From positions 248,001-312,000 of the forward strand of contig NZ_CP076362.1 in the NCBI RefSeq assembly GCF_018798885.1: DNA of 64,000 nucleotides. The letters run 5' to 3'. Numbering within the stretch: the stretch's first letter is position 1; the number at the start of each line of letters is the position of its first letter. Position numbers and translations under genes: made by a program. The notes below the pieces were generated by a model. The model ran no database searches. It saw only the letters and a list, made by a program, of their open reading frames with translations, and had not been told where the DNA came from. Of this stretch, positions 19,236 to 28,366 are shown one piece after another. This stretch comes from Gemmobacter fulvus. Lineage in GTDB: Bacteria > Pseudomonadota > Alphaproteobacteria > Rhodobacterales > Rhodobacteraceae.

Positions 19236-20420
19236 ATGACAGTCAGCACTTTCACCCATGAGGACACGGGCCGGGCAACGCGGCTTGCCGTCCTCTCCAT
19301 GGCGCTTTGCGTGGCGGTGCTGATTGCATCCGAGTTTCTGCCGGTCAGCCTGCTGACCCCGATTGCCGCCGATATGGGGGTGACAGAGGGCCATGCCGGG
19401 CAGGCAATTTCGATCTCGGGGCTGTTTGCGGTCATCACCAGCCTGACCATTGCGCGGGCCACCCGCGGCCTGGACCGTCGACGGTTGCAGCTTGGTCTGA
19501 CGACGCTTCTGGTGGTGTCGGGGGTGATCGTGACCTTCGCGCCGAACTATCCGGTGCTGATGTTCGGTCGGGCTCTGCTTGGTGTTGCGATTGGTGGCTT
19601 CTGGTCGATGTCGACCGCCATCGTTATGCGGCTCTTGCCTGCCGGTCAGGTGCCGCAGGGCCTTGCGGCGCTGAATGCGGGCAACGCGATTGCGGCTACC
19701 GTGGCGGCACCGATGGGCAGCTGGCTGGGCGATCTGATCGGCTGGCGGGGCGCCTTCTTCCTGATTGTGCCGCTGGCACTTCTGGCTCTGCTTTGCCAAT
19801 GGCTTGTCATGCCCTCGCTGCCCGCTGAGGAGAACAACCGGACAGGCGGTCCGTTCGGGCTGCTGGCGCGGGCGGAGGTGTCCACCGGCATGGCAGCGAT
19901 CTTCTTTCTGTTCATGGGGCAGTTCGCGCTGTTCACTTATCTCAGGCCCTTCCTCGAAGGTGTGGCGGGCTTCAGCGTGCCGGAGCTGTCGCTGGTTCTG
20001 CTCCTGATCGGTATTGCCGGGGTGGCCGGGACCTGGGCAATCAGCCGGCTCCTGAAGGTCATGCTTTTCCCGCTGCTTATCGGCATTCCGCTGGCCATGG
20101 CCGGGATCGCGGCGCTGCTGCTGTTCTTCGCACAAAACCAGATCGTGGTCGCACTCCTGCTGCTGTCGTGGGGGCTGTTCGCGACCGCTGCTCCCGTGGG
20201 CTGGGGCACCTGGCTGGCACGCACATTGCACAGGCAGGCTGAACTGGGGGGTGGCCTGCAGGTCGCGGTCATTCAATTGGCCATAATGTCAGGCGCTGCC
20301 ATCGGTGGGCTGATCTTCGATGCCTTTGGCTGGGCCGCCGATTTCATCCTCGCCGCAGCCCTGCTGCTGGCCGCCTCGGTTGCCGCACTTCTGGCGGCGC
20401 GCATCGGACGGAGGACATGA
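19236..20420 (+). CDS. MFS transporter (DHA1, YdhP/AraJ-like)
   Basis: 394-aa, 12-segment major facilitator of the drug:H+ antiporter 1 type. Seen: LSMALCVAVLIASEFLPVSLLTPIAADMGVTEGHAGQAIS (segment 1 and loop), MFGRALLGVAIGGFWSMSTAIVMRL (segment 4), and GNAIAATVAAPMGSWLGDLIGWRGAFFLI (antiporter motif C region). It exports small molecules such as drugs or sugars. An in-frame ATG at 19188 is possible, but 19236 fits family length better. The stop overlaps the next gene (ATGA). First gene of a five-gene operon. Confidence 0.87.
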   Translation: MTVSTFTHEDTGRATRLAVLSMALCVAVLIASEFLPVSLLTPIAADMGVTEGHAGQAISISGLFAVITSLTIARATRGLDRRRLQLGLTTLLVVSGVIVTFAPNYPVLMFGRALLGVAIGGFWSMSTAIVMRLLPAGQVPQGLAALNAGNAIAATVAAPMGSWLGDLIGWRGAFFLIVPLALLALLCQWLVMPSLPAEENNRTGGPFGLLARAEVSTGMAAIFFLFMGQFALFTYLRPFLEGVAGFSVPELSLVLLLIGIAGVAGTWAISRLLKVMLFPLLIGIPLAMAGIAALLLFFAQNQIVVALLLLSWGLFATAAPVGWGTWLARTLHRQAELGGGLQVAVIQLAIMSGAAIGGLIFDAFGWAADFILAAALLLAASVAALLAARIGRRT

Positions 20421-20845
20421 TGAACCGACGCCATCTGCTTGCCGGTGCCGCCCTTCTCTGGCCCGCCCTCGTCCATGCCCAAAGGAGCGCCCCGATGCGC
20501 CTGCGCTGCCGCTTTGCCGATCAGGATTTCAGCTGTCTGATGGAGGATAACGCCACGAGCCGCGACCTGATCTCGCTTCTGCCGTTGGACCTGGTGATCG
20601 AGGATTTCTCGGGCAATGAGAAACTGGCCCACCTGCCGCGCCGCCTTGATGAGACCGGGCGGCAGCCGATCACGGCAGAGGCCCCGGGCGATCTGTGCTA
20701 TTTCCGGGGCTGGGGCAATCTGGCGTTTTTCCATGCTGACTACACCTATCGCGACGATCTGATCCTGTTGGGCCGGATCGAAGGCGGGGTGGCACCGCTT
20801 CTCGTCAGGGGCAAGCATCCGCTGCACCTGAGCCTCGTTTCCTGA
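20417..20845 (+). CDS. Cyclophilin-like fold protein with signal peptide
   Basis: 142-aa exported protein. N-terminus [21 protein letters not shown] is a signal peptide, Tat-like but with only NRR. The mature part, [49 protein letters not shown]...[34 protein letters not shown], matches the cyclophilin-like domain family common in LysR-linked operons. Function is unknown; the fold may bind a small ligand rather than isomerise prolines. GGAGG precedes the ATG, which overlaps the stop of the transporter gene. Confidence 0.75.
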   Translation: MMNRRHLLAGAALLWPALVHAQRSAPMRLRCRFADQDFSCLMEDNATSRDLISLLPLDLVIEDFSGNEKLAHLPRRLDETGRQPITAEAPGDLCYFRGWGNLAFFHADYTYRDDLILLGRIEGGVAPLLVRGKHPLHLSLVS

Positions 20846-20857
20846 AAGGAGACCATC

Positions 20858-21253
20858 ATGGACATCTTTCGCGCAGGCCACATGCCGTCTCGCAAGGGGC
20901 CAGCGGACTGGTTCACCGGGCAGGTCCGGATTGATGCCCTGTTCAACCCCGCCGCCCCTGATCGGGTCCAGGGGGCCAGCGTCACCTTTGAACCCGGCGC
21001 CCGCACCGCCTGGCACACGCATCCGCTGGGCCAGACGCTGATCGTGACGGCGGGCATCGGTCGGGTGCAGCACGAAGGTGGTGCGATTGACGAGATCCGC
21101 CCCGGGGATGTGGTCTGGTTCGCCCCGGGCGAGCGTCACTGGCACGGCGCCGGGCCGGACACTGCCATGACCCATATCGCGATCCAGGAGGTGCTGGACG
21201 GCAAGGTGGTCGACTGGCTCGAACATGTGACTGACGCCGAATACGGCGGCTGA
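20858..21253 (+). CDS. Cupin-domain protein (YhhW/carboxymuconolactone-associated type)
   Basis: 131-aa single-domain cupin. Metal-binding motif 1 is seen as [24 protein letters not shown] (H, H, Q/E positions) and motif 2 as [20 protein letters not shown]. It opens with [11 protein letters not shown], typical for cupins that accompany alcohol dehydrogenases and flavodoxins in proteobacterial LysR operons. Likely a small metal-dependent enzyme in the cytoplasm; substrate unknown. AAAGGAGA precedes the ATG. Co-transcribed with neighbours. Confidence 0.83.
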   Translation: MDIFRAGHMPSRKGPADWFTGQVRIDALFNPAAPDRVQGASVTFEPGARTAWHTHPLGQTLIVTAGIGRVQHEGGAIDEIRPGDVVWFAPGERHWHGAGPDTAMTHIAIQEVLDGKVVDWLEHVTDAEYGG

Positions 21254-21361
21254 TCTCCGAGAACCCTGACCTTTCCGACGAATGAGGCCGCCCGAAGTCA
21301 CGGGCGGTCAACACCCCCGCATTGCCCATAATAACCCCCATAATAGCCCACGGAGATGATG

Positions 21362-22447
21362 ATGACAGAAGACCAGAATATGAATGCAGCCGATCAGTCC
21401 GCCGCCGGTATCGACCGCCGCCGCCTGCTGCAACTGGGCGGCATCAGCCTTGCGGCGCTTGGTGCAACCGGGCTTGCCGCCCCTGCGCACGCCGAAGACA
21501 CGGGTTGGGACAAGACCTTCCCGAAGAGCGATGCGGTTGAACACCGGAAAGTTTCATTCACCAACCGCTATGGCATCGCCCTTTCAGGTGATCTTTACCT
21601 TCCGAAAGATGCCGCTGGCCCCCTGCCCGCGCTCGCGGTGGCCGGCCCCTTCGGCGCGGTGAAAGAGCAATCTGCCGGGCTCTATGCCCAGACCATGGCG
21701 GAGCGCGGTTATGTGAGCCTCGCCTTCGATCCCTCTTTCGTTGGCGAAAGTGGCGGCCCCGGGTATCCGGTCGCCTCACCCGACATCAACACCGAAGATT
21801 TCAGCGCCGCCGTTGATCATCTCGGCCAGCAGACTTTGGTCGACCGCAACCGGATCGGCGTGATCGGTATCTGTGGCTTTGCCGGTATGGCGCTGAATGC
21901 TGCCGCTTCGGACACAAGGATCCGGGCGGTGGCGACCACCAGCATGTATGACATGTCGCGCGTCATGGCGCGGGGCTATAATGACAGCACCACCCCGGAG
22001 CAGCGCGCAGCGGCTCTGGAACAGATGAGCCAGCAACGCTGGGCGGATGCCGAGAATGGCAACCCGGCGCTCGCCGGTGGCCTGCCTGACACGCTGGACG
22101 GCGTCGACAACCCGGTCGTGCAGATGTATTTCGAATATTACAAGACGGATCGCGGCTTCCATCTGCGCTCGGTCAACTCGACGACCGGTTGGACGGTGAC
22201 CAGCGCCATGTCCTTCATGAATATGCCGCTTCTGACCTATATCGCTGAGATCACGCCGCGTCCGGTATTGCTGATTGCTGGTGAGAACGCCCATTCGCGT
22301 TACTTCAGCGAGGATGCTTTCGCCGCCGCTGCTGAACCAAAGGAGCTGATGATCATCGACGGGGCCGATCACGTCGATCTTTATGACCAGACCGACATCA
22401 TTCCCTTCGACAGGCTGCAAGCCTTCTTCGGGCAGCATCTGGCCTGA
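21362..22447 (+). CDS. Tat-exported alpha/beta hydrolase with Cys nucleophile
   Basis: 361-aa hydrolase of the DLH/YcjY-like group. A twin-arginine signal is seen (DRRRLLQLGGISLAALGATGLAAPAHAE), so it acts in the periplasm after folding. The nucleophile elbow reads GVIGICGFAG, with cysteine where most esterases have serine, as in dienelactone hydrolases. The acid and base are likely Asp in RPVLLIAGENAHS and His in IDGADHVDLYD. Three ATGs lie in a row (21356, 21359, 21362); the last has the best spacing from CGGAG. Member of the LysR-linked operon. Confidence 0.82.
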   Translation: MTEDQNMNAADQSAAGIDRRRLLQLGGISLAALGATGLAAPAHAEDTGWDKTFPKSDAVEHRKVSFTNRYGIALSGDLYLPKDAAGPLPALAVAGPFGAVKEQSAGLYAQTMAERGYVSLAFDPSFVGESGGPGYPVASPDINTEDFSAAVDHLGQQTLVDRNRIGVIGICGFAGMALNAAASDTRIRAVATTSMYDMSRVMARGYNDSTTPEQRAAALEQMSQQRWADAENGNPALAGGLPDTLDGVDNPVVQMYFEYYKTDRGFHLRSVNSTTGWTVTSAMSFMNMPLLTYIAEITPRPVLLIAGENAHSRYFSEDAFAAAAEPKELMIIDGADHVDLYDQTDIIPFDRLQAFFGQHLA

Positions 22448-22551
22448 TCCCGCCCCGCCCCGTCTGGGGTGAAGGCGGAACATCCCGAAATCCGGGCGTC
22501 GCGGCAAACAGGGGTCGCAGCGCCGCATTCAATCCTGAAAGGAGACCAGAC

Positions 22552-23595
22552 ATGGTCGTGAAAGCCTATGGTGCCGCGGCAGGCGATAAGCCGGTGGCCC
22601 CCCTCAACATCACCCGCCGCGCGCACGGCGCGCATGATGTGCAGATCGAGATCCTCTATTGCGGCATCTGCCATTCCGACCTGCATCAGGCGCGGGGCGA
22701 ATGGGCGGGCACGCTTTACCCCTGCGTTCCCGGTCATGAGATCGTGGGCCGCGTGGCGGCTGTCGGCGGTCATGTCACCAGCCACAAGCCCGGCGATCTG
22801 GTCGGTGTCGGCTGCGTCGTCGACAGCTGCCAGCATTGCGCCGAATGCGATGACGGGTTCGAAAATTACTGCAACGGCATGATCGGCACCTATAATGCGC
22901 CCACGCCCGACGCGCCCGGCCATACCCTTGGCGGCTATTCGCAAGAGGTGGTGGTGCATGAACGCTATGTGCTGAAGATCACCCACCCCGAGGACCAACT
23001 GGCCGCCGTCGCTCCGCTGCTGTGCGCCGGGATCACCACCTACTCGCCGCTGCGCCACTGGAATGTGGGGCCGGGCAAGAAAGTCGGCGTAGTGGGCATC
23101 GGTGGCCTCGGCCATATGGGCATCAAGCTGGCTCATGCGATGGGTGCGCATGTGGTGGCCTTCACCACATCGGAAGGCAAGCGCGCGGATGCCAAGGCGC
23201 TTGGCGCGGATGAGGTGGTCGTCTCGCGCAATGCGAAAGAGATGGCAGCCCAGGCCGCCAGCCTCGATTTCATCCTGAACACGGTCGCCGCGCCGCATGA
23301 TCTGGATGCGTTCCTCGCGCTGCTGAAACGCGACGGCACCATGGTGCTGGTCGGCGCGCCGGCAAGCCCGCACCCTTCGCCCAATGTGTTCAACTTCATC
23401 ATGCGCCGCCGCAGCCTCGCGGGTTCGATGATCGGCGGCATTCCGGAAACCCAGGAGATGCTAGATTTCTGCGCCAAGCATGGGATCACATCGGAGATCG
23501 AAATGATCCGTGCCGATGAGATCGAACCAGCCTATGAGCGGATGCTGAAGGGCGACGTGAAATACCGCTTCGTCATGGATATAGCCACGATGTAA
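22552..23595 (+). CDS. Zinc-dependent NAD(P) alcohol dehydrogenase (YahK/AdhA-like)
   Basis: 347-aa medium-chain dehydrogenase. Catalytic zinc ligands: CGICHSDLH (Cys) and GHEIVGRV (His-Glu), plus a later Cys. Structural zinc: CQHCAECDDGFENYC. Cofactor fold: VGVVGIGGLGHMGIKLAHAMGAHVVAF. These fit the cinnamyl-alcohol-dehydrogenase-like, broad aldehyde reductases such as E. coli YahK, which prefer NADPH. GGAGA precedes the ATG. It ends the LysR-linked operon and a terminator-like hairpin follows. Confidence 0.92.
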   Translation: MVVKAYGAAAGDKPVAPLNITRRAHGAHDVQIEILYCGICHSDLHQARGEWAGTLYPCVPGHEIVGRVAAVGGHVTSHKPGDLVGVGCVVDSCQHCAECDDGFENYCNGMIGTYNAPTPDAPGHTLGGYSQEVVVHERYVLKITHPEDQLAAVAPLLCAGITTYSPLRHWNVGPGKKVGVVGIGGLGHMGIKLAHAMGAHVVAFTTSEGKRADAKALGADEVVVSRNAKEMAAQAASLDFILNTVAAPHDLDAFLALLKRDGTMVLVGAPASPHPSPNVFNFIMRRRSLAGSMIGGIPETQEMLDFCAKHGITSEIEMIRADEIEPAYERMLKGDVKYRFVMDIATM

Positions 23596-23597
23596 TC

Positions 23598-23637
23598 ATT
23601 TCTTGCCCGGCGTTCTGCTGGGCGAGAAATTATTTGT
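23598..23637 (+). terminator. Terminator after the alcohol dehydrogenase gene
   Basis: ATTTCTTGCCC (23598-23608) pairs with GGGCGAGAAAT (23620-23630) with one T-G wobble, loop of 11, followed by TATTTGTT. It lies 3 bases after the stop codon of the last gene of the operon. Confidence 0.6.
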
Positions 23638-24177
23638 TGAGGCATGCGATAGGAGCACAAGGTCTCGCGCCCCGGTGTGTTGTTGGGTAATATCCACTTA
23701 TCAAGAGGTGGGCGGCAGAGTGTGATCGCGACAGCGGCCCATACCGGTCATTCGGCTGAGATTGTTACCGCAGTGTTGCATAAACCAAAGCAGCCGCTCG
23801 AAGCATGAAGCAGCATTCAGCGTTCAGGCGCGGACAGGGCCCGCAGTTAGGTGACTTCCCGCCATATCCAAAAAGGATTGGCTCAAGTCACGTGGTCTAT
23901 CCACTTCGGACATCGCTCAACACGCTGGCCGGCACAACGACATCCGACCCAGTCAAGCGACGCATGTGACATGGCTGATCGTTTGCGGCCAGAAACATTT
24001 CTTCGGCGAGATCGGTCCAGTTCAGTGCCATCGGCGTTGCTCTGCTCTCCAACTGTGAACCGCCCGTAGAAGGAGCTTTTGGGGAACCAAAAAATTGACC
24101 ACCGGGTGCTAGTCGCAGTTAGGTAAAGTTCACTGGCAGATCAGCGCAACCAACTGGAAAGACTGGATCGCGCAGTG
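23638..24177. other. Intergenic region, no recognised gene
   Basis: About 540 bases after the terminator. A 72-codon frame at 23851-24069 has no known family and no ribosome binding site. Nothing else was recognised. Confidence 0.45.
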
Positions 24178-24654
24178 CTAACTTTGATCGAGGGGCAGCT
24201 CGGTTGTCGCCTTGATCTGGCGCAGGACAAAACTGGTCGATGCCGTCCGAACAATGCCAAGTGACAAGAGGTGCCGCATTAAAAATGTTTCCAACCCCTC
24301 GGCGTCTGCGGCGACGACCTTAACCATGTAGTCGAAGCTCCCAGTGACGCGTGCACATTCCATGACTTGGGGATTGCCCTGAACGAAAGCATCAAAGCGG
24401 CTCACTGTCGGCTCGGTGTGGTCAGTCAGTGAAACCTGGACGTAGGCCAAGACAGTCAGACCCAGTTTGTGCCGGTCCAGCAGTGCAACATGACTGGCGA
24501 TGACCCCCAGATCTTCAAGCCGCTTTATCCTGCGCCAGGCGGGTGAGGACGTAAGGCCAGACGTCTCGGCCAGATCTTGCGTCGAGGCACGACCATTGCG
24601 CTGTAGGGCACGTAGCAGACGACAGTCAGCGTCTGATAGATCAACTTTGGGCAT
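24178..24654 (-). CDS. Lrp/AsnC-family transcriptional regulator
   Basis: 158-aa regulator. N-terminal helix-turn-helix at about 5-60: LSDADCRLLRALQRNGRASTQDLAETSGLTSSPAWRRIKRLEDLGVI. The RAM ligand domain follows: VLAYVQVSL...VMECARVTGSFDYMVKVVAADAEGLETFLMRHL. The start at 24654 is the family-typical MPKVDLSD; 57 upstream codons are ignored. It diverges from phhA over 120 bases and probably controls phhAB in response to phenylalanine or tyrosine, as other Lrp-type regulators do for their neighbouring catabolic genes. Confidence 0.9.
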   Translation of the reverse strand: MPKVDLSDADCRLLRALQRNGRASTQDLAETSGLTSSPAWRRIKRLEDLGVIASHVALLDRHKLGLTVLAYVQVSLTDHTEPTVSRFDAFVQGNPQVMECARVTGSFDYMVKVVAADAEGLETFLMRHLLSLGIVRTASTSFVLRQIKATTELPLDQS

Positions 24655-24774
24655 AAAATTCCAAGAAACTGGGAAAATGTGGAATCTGATTTCCACATGA
24701 TGCGGGACGATGGTCATTCCGACAAGAATTTTCTGCAAGAACCGGCAATGCTCGTGAATGCAATGGAGGGACAG

Positions 24775-25563
24775 ATGCTCAAGACCTCGACTTACAATGC
24801 CATGCCCCCAGATGAGACGGGTCATGTGCCCTATTCGCGTGAAGAGGATGGCGTATGGCGCGATCTGATGGCGCGACAGATGCCTGCTGTTCAGGCACGC
24901 ATGGCAGCGCCCTACCTTGAAGGGTTAAAGCGGCTCTCCATGCCCGCTGACCGGGTGGCGCAATGCAACGAGATTTCGGCCAGCCTGACAAAGGCCACCG
25001 GTTGGAGGGTAGAGCCGGTCCCGGCCCTGATAGGATTCGGCCGCTTCTTCGGGCTGTTGGCCGAAAAGTGCTTTCCGGCTGCTTCCTTCATCCGGCGGCG
25101 CGAACATTTCGATTACATAGAAGAGCCTGATATTTTTCACGAGATTTTTGGCCACACGCCGCTGCTGACCGACCCTCGTTTTGCCGCTTTCAGTCAAGCG
25201 ATCGGCGAGGCGGGGCTGAGGGCAGAGAAGGTAGACTACGCCTGGCTGATACGGCTTTACTGGTTCACCATCGAATTCGGGCTGACCCGCGAAGCGGGCG
25301 TCCTGAAGGGGCTCGGGTCTGGTCTTGCTTCGTCCATTGCAGAACTGAATTGGGCAACCAGTGGTCAGCCGGAACTCAGGCCCTTTGACGTGCTGGACAT
25401 CCTTCGCACACCTTACCGCATAGACATCCTGCAGCCTGTCTATTTCGTCATCGACGATCTGGACTTGCTGTTCACCGCTGCGCGCCGCGATCTGCTGGCC
25501 GATGTGGCGCAAGCCCGTAGCCTAGGTCTACATGCCCCGAAATATCCCGCAAAGGTGGCTTGA
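24775..25563 (+). CDS. phhA: Phenylalanine 4-monooxygenase
   Basis: 262-aa monomeric bacterial phenylalanine hydroxylase: phenylalanine + tetrahydrobiopterin (or tetrahydromonapterin) + O2 to tyrosine. The non-haem iron site is complete: His-Glu-x-x-x-His in DIFHEIFGHTPLLTDPRFAAF and the glutamate in YWFTIEFGL. The start at 24775 has GGAGGG seven bases ahead; the frame extends 32 codons upstream without similarity. The stop is directly followed by the phhB start (TGAATG), so both are translated together, and PhhB regenerates the cofactor. Confidence 0.94.
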   Translation: MLKTSTYNAMPPDETGHVPYSREEDGVWRDLMARQMPAVQARMAAPYLEGLKRLSMPADRVAQCNEISASLTKATGWRVEPVPALIGFGRFFGLLAEKCFPAASFIRRREHFDYIEEPDIFHEIFGHTPLLTDPRFAAFSQAIGEAGLRAEKVDYAWLIRLYWFTIEFGLTREAGVLKGLGSGLASSIAELNWATSGQPELRPFDVLDILRTPYRIDILQPVYFVIDDLDLLFTAARRDLLADVAQARSLGLHAPKYPAKVA

Positions 25564-25893
25564 ATGAGTGTCTGCGATCTGACCAACCGCGATTGCGGGC
25601 CCTGCAAGGGCGAAGGAACCACGCTTGGCGATCCCGCCGAGCTGATGGTGTCGCTTCATGCCGACTGGCGGCTGGATGGCACTCGGCTTTTGCGTCGCTA
25701 TGCCTTCAAGGGCTTTGCCAAGGCCGTTCAGATGGCAAATCTTGCCGCTTGGTTGGGTGAGCGCTTGGGGCATCATCCTGATGTCAGCTTTGGTTGGGGC
25801 TGGTGCGAAGTGGCCTTCACCAGCCACGAACTCGGCGGCTTGACCGAAAATGATTTCATTGCTGCCGCCAGGTTGGATTCGATCACCGACTGA
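25564..25893 (+). CDS. phhB: Pterin-4a-carbinolamine dehydratase
   Basis: 109-aa DCoH-fold protein that dehydrates 4a-hydroxytetrahydropterin so the cofactor of PhhA can be recycled. The core motif HHPDVSFGWGWCEVAFTSHELGGLTENDFIAAARLD contains the active-site histidines and the conserved GGLTxxDF. An N-terminal CDLTNRDCGPCKGEG-type cysteine segment is shared with several alphaproteobacterial members. The start abuts the phhA stop. Expression is likely driven from the phhA promoter. Confidence 0.93.
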   Translation: MSVCDLTNRDCGPCKGEGTTLGDPAELMVSLHADWRLDGTRLLRRYAFKGFAKAVQMANLAAWLGERLGHHPDVSFGWGWCEVAFTSHELGGLTENDFIAAARLDSITD

Positions 25894-25975
25894 ATACGAC
25901 ATGTTCTGACGCAAATTTACTGGACATGGATGTCCAGTTGGCGCGAAACTGTCTGAAATGAGGCGGAGGATTCCA

Positions 25976-28366
25976 ATGAAAGCGCAGTATCGGGCGGTGG
26001 TGATCGGCGGCGGTGTGGTGGGGGCCTCGGTGCTTTATCACCTTGCGAAATTCGGCTGGTCCGATGTGGCGCTGATCGAACGGGCGGAACTGACCGCCGG
26101 CTCGACATGGCACGCCGCAGCGGGTTTTCACGCGCTGAATGCCGATCCGAATATCGCGGCACTGCAAGATTACACCATTCGGCTTTACCCCGAGATCGAG
26201 GCCGAAAGCGGCCAGTCATGCGGGTTGCATATGACCGGCGGCGTTACCTTTGCCAGTAATCCTGACCGGTGGGAGTGGTTACAGTCGGCTTGGGCGGTGT
26301 TTCAGGCCATTGGCATCGAAACCTCGCGCCTTGTGACGCCGGACGAGATTGCGGCGATGAACCCCTTGCTGGACATGACCGGCATCAAGGGCGGCTTGCA
26401 TGACGTAGCCGAGGGCTATCTTGACCCGAACGGCACGACCCACGCCTATGCCAAGGCGGCGCAGAAACGCGGCGCGGATGTGATTTTGCGCAACCGTGTG
26501 CTGGCGATCACCCCGCGCGCCACGGGTGGCTTTGACATCGATACCGAACAAGGCCGCATCTTTGCCGAGCATGTGGTGAACGCAGGCGGGCTGTGGGCGA
26601 AACAGGTGGGGCATATGGTCGGTCTTGATCTGCCGGTGACACCGATGGAGCATCACTATCTGGTCACCGAGACCATCCCTGAAGTGGCGGCCCTTTCGCA
26701 CGAGTTGCCCGTGACGGTTGATCTGGACGGCTTTTCTTACGCGCGGCAAGAGGCCAAGGGCTATCTGCTGGGCGTCTATGAGCAAAACCCGCGCCACTAG
26801 CAGATGGACGGCGCGCCGTGGGATTACGGGATGGAGCTGATCCCCGAAGATGTGGACCGTATCGCGCCGGAACTTGAGGTCGCCTTCGCGCGCTACCCGG
26901 CGCTGGCCAAGACCGGCATCAAGCGGTGGATCAACGGCGCTTTCACCTTTACCCCCGATGGTAACCCGCTGGTCGGGCCGGTGGGTCCGCGCGGCTATTG
27001 GGTGGCTTGTGGCGTGATGGCAGGGTTCAGCCAAGGCGGCGGCGTGGGCAAGGCGTTGGCAGAATGGATGATCCATGGCGCGACCGAGCAGGACGTCTAC
27101 GGCATGGACGTTGCCCGCTATGGCGCCTTCCATTCCAACCGCGAATATCTGAAGGCGACGACAGGCCAGTTCTATTCCCGCCGCTTTGTGATGACCTTTC
27201 CGAATGAACAACTTCCCGCCGCGCGTCCGCTGAAAACCACGCCCGCCCATACCGAGATGACCGATGCAGGTTGTCGGTGGGGCGTGTCCTGGGGTCTGGA
27301 GGTGCCGCTTTACTTCGCGCCCTCGAAGGATTTCGCCGAACCCGGCACCCTGAAACGATCCACCGCCTTTCCGGTGATCGCCGCCGAGGCGCTGGCCGTG
27401 CGCGATGCCGCCGGTTTGCTCGATATTTCAGGCTTTGCGCGGTATGAGGTATCGGGTCCGCAGGCAGAGGCTTGGCTGGACACGCTTTTGGCCTGCAAAC
27501 TGCCCGCCGCGGGCCGTGCGCGGATTGCGCCGATGCTGGCCGAGGATGGTCGGTTGAAGGGCGATCTGACCGTGTTCAACTGGGGCGACGGGCGGTATTG
27601 GCTGATGGGGTCGTATTACCTTCGCAGCTTCCATCTGCGCTGGTTTGCCGATCATGCCCTGGCGGGGGCTGTGGTGCGCGATCTGTCGGATGACTGGCTG
27701 GGTTTCTCGGTTCAAGGCCCTAATGCACGTGCGGTGATCGAAACACTGACCGGCCCACTGTCGCTACCTATGATGGGCTGCGCCGAGGTGGATGTGGGCC
27801 TGACCCGCACCCGCATTGCCCGGCTGTCACTGTCGGGCGAGCTGGCCTATGAAATTAACGTCCCCGCCGCCTATCACGCCACCCTGCGCCGTCAGTTGCT
27901 GCAGGCAGGCGCCGGGTTTGGCCTGCGCGAGATCGGCTTTGCCGGCATGTTGTCGCTGCGGCTGGAGAAATCCATCGGCATCTGGAACGCCGAATACGGG
28001 CAGGGCTACACCCCCGCCATGACCGGCCTTGACCGTTGGGTCGCGGGCAAACCCGCCTTCATCGGGCGCGACGCCTTCATTGCCGCGCCGCCGCCCGCGC
28101 GCAAGCTGGTGATGCTTCGGGTCGATGCCGATGGGGCTGATGCTTCGGGGTTTGAACCGGTCTGGCAGAATGGTGTGAAGGTGGGCTTTACCACCTCGGG
28201 CGGCTATGGCCACCGGGTTGGGGCGAGCCTTGCCTTGGCGCAGGTGCGCGCCGATCTGGCCGAGGTTGGCACTGCGCTCACCGTCCATGTGGTTGGCCGC
28301 GAACGGGGGGCCACGGTGATACCGCTGTCGCCCTATGATTCAACCGGTGAAAGGATGCGCGCATGA
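25976..28366 (+). pseudogene. Dimethylglycine/sarcosine dehydrogenase-like FAD-GcvT gene interrupted by an in-frame amber stop
   Basis: About 797 codons. The FAD domain starts at 25976 (AVVIGGGVVGASVLYHLAKFGW; GGCGGAGG ribosome binding site). Codon 275 is TAG (26798-26800), and the same frame continues at once with QMDGAPWDYGMELIPEDVDRI through the FAD domain into a C-terminal aminomethyltransferase (GcvT) domain ending at 28366. Relatives have Trp here (NPRHW-x-x-GAPWDYG), so one G-to-A change (TGG to TAG) explains it. The family oxidatively removes N-methyl groups and loads the carbon on THF. As read, only a 274-aa fragment and perhaps an internally started 520-aa fragment (26804) are made. 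Recent mutation or sequencing error are both possible, because the remaining sequence shows no decay. Confidence 0.88.

Noticed and set aside
23851-24069. 72-codon frame before the Lrp gene
   Set aside because: No support beyond an open frame; likely chance.
26798-26800. Amber codon next to an MttB-family gene read as pyrrolysine
   Set aside because: The amber lies in the FAD-GcvT gene, not in the methyltransferase; relatives have Trp there; the MttB-family gene has no internal TAG; no pylT, pylS or pylBCD genes are in the window.
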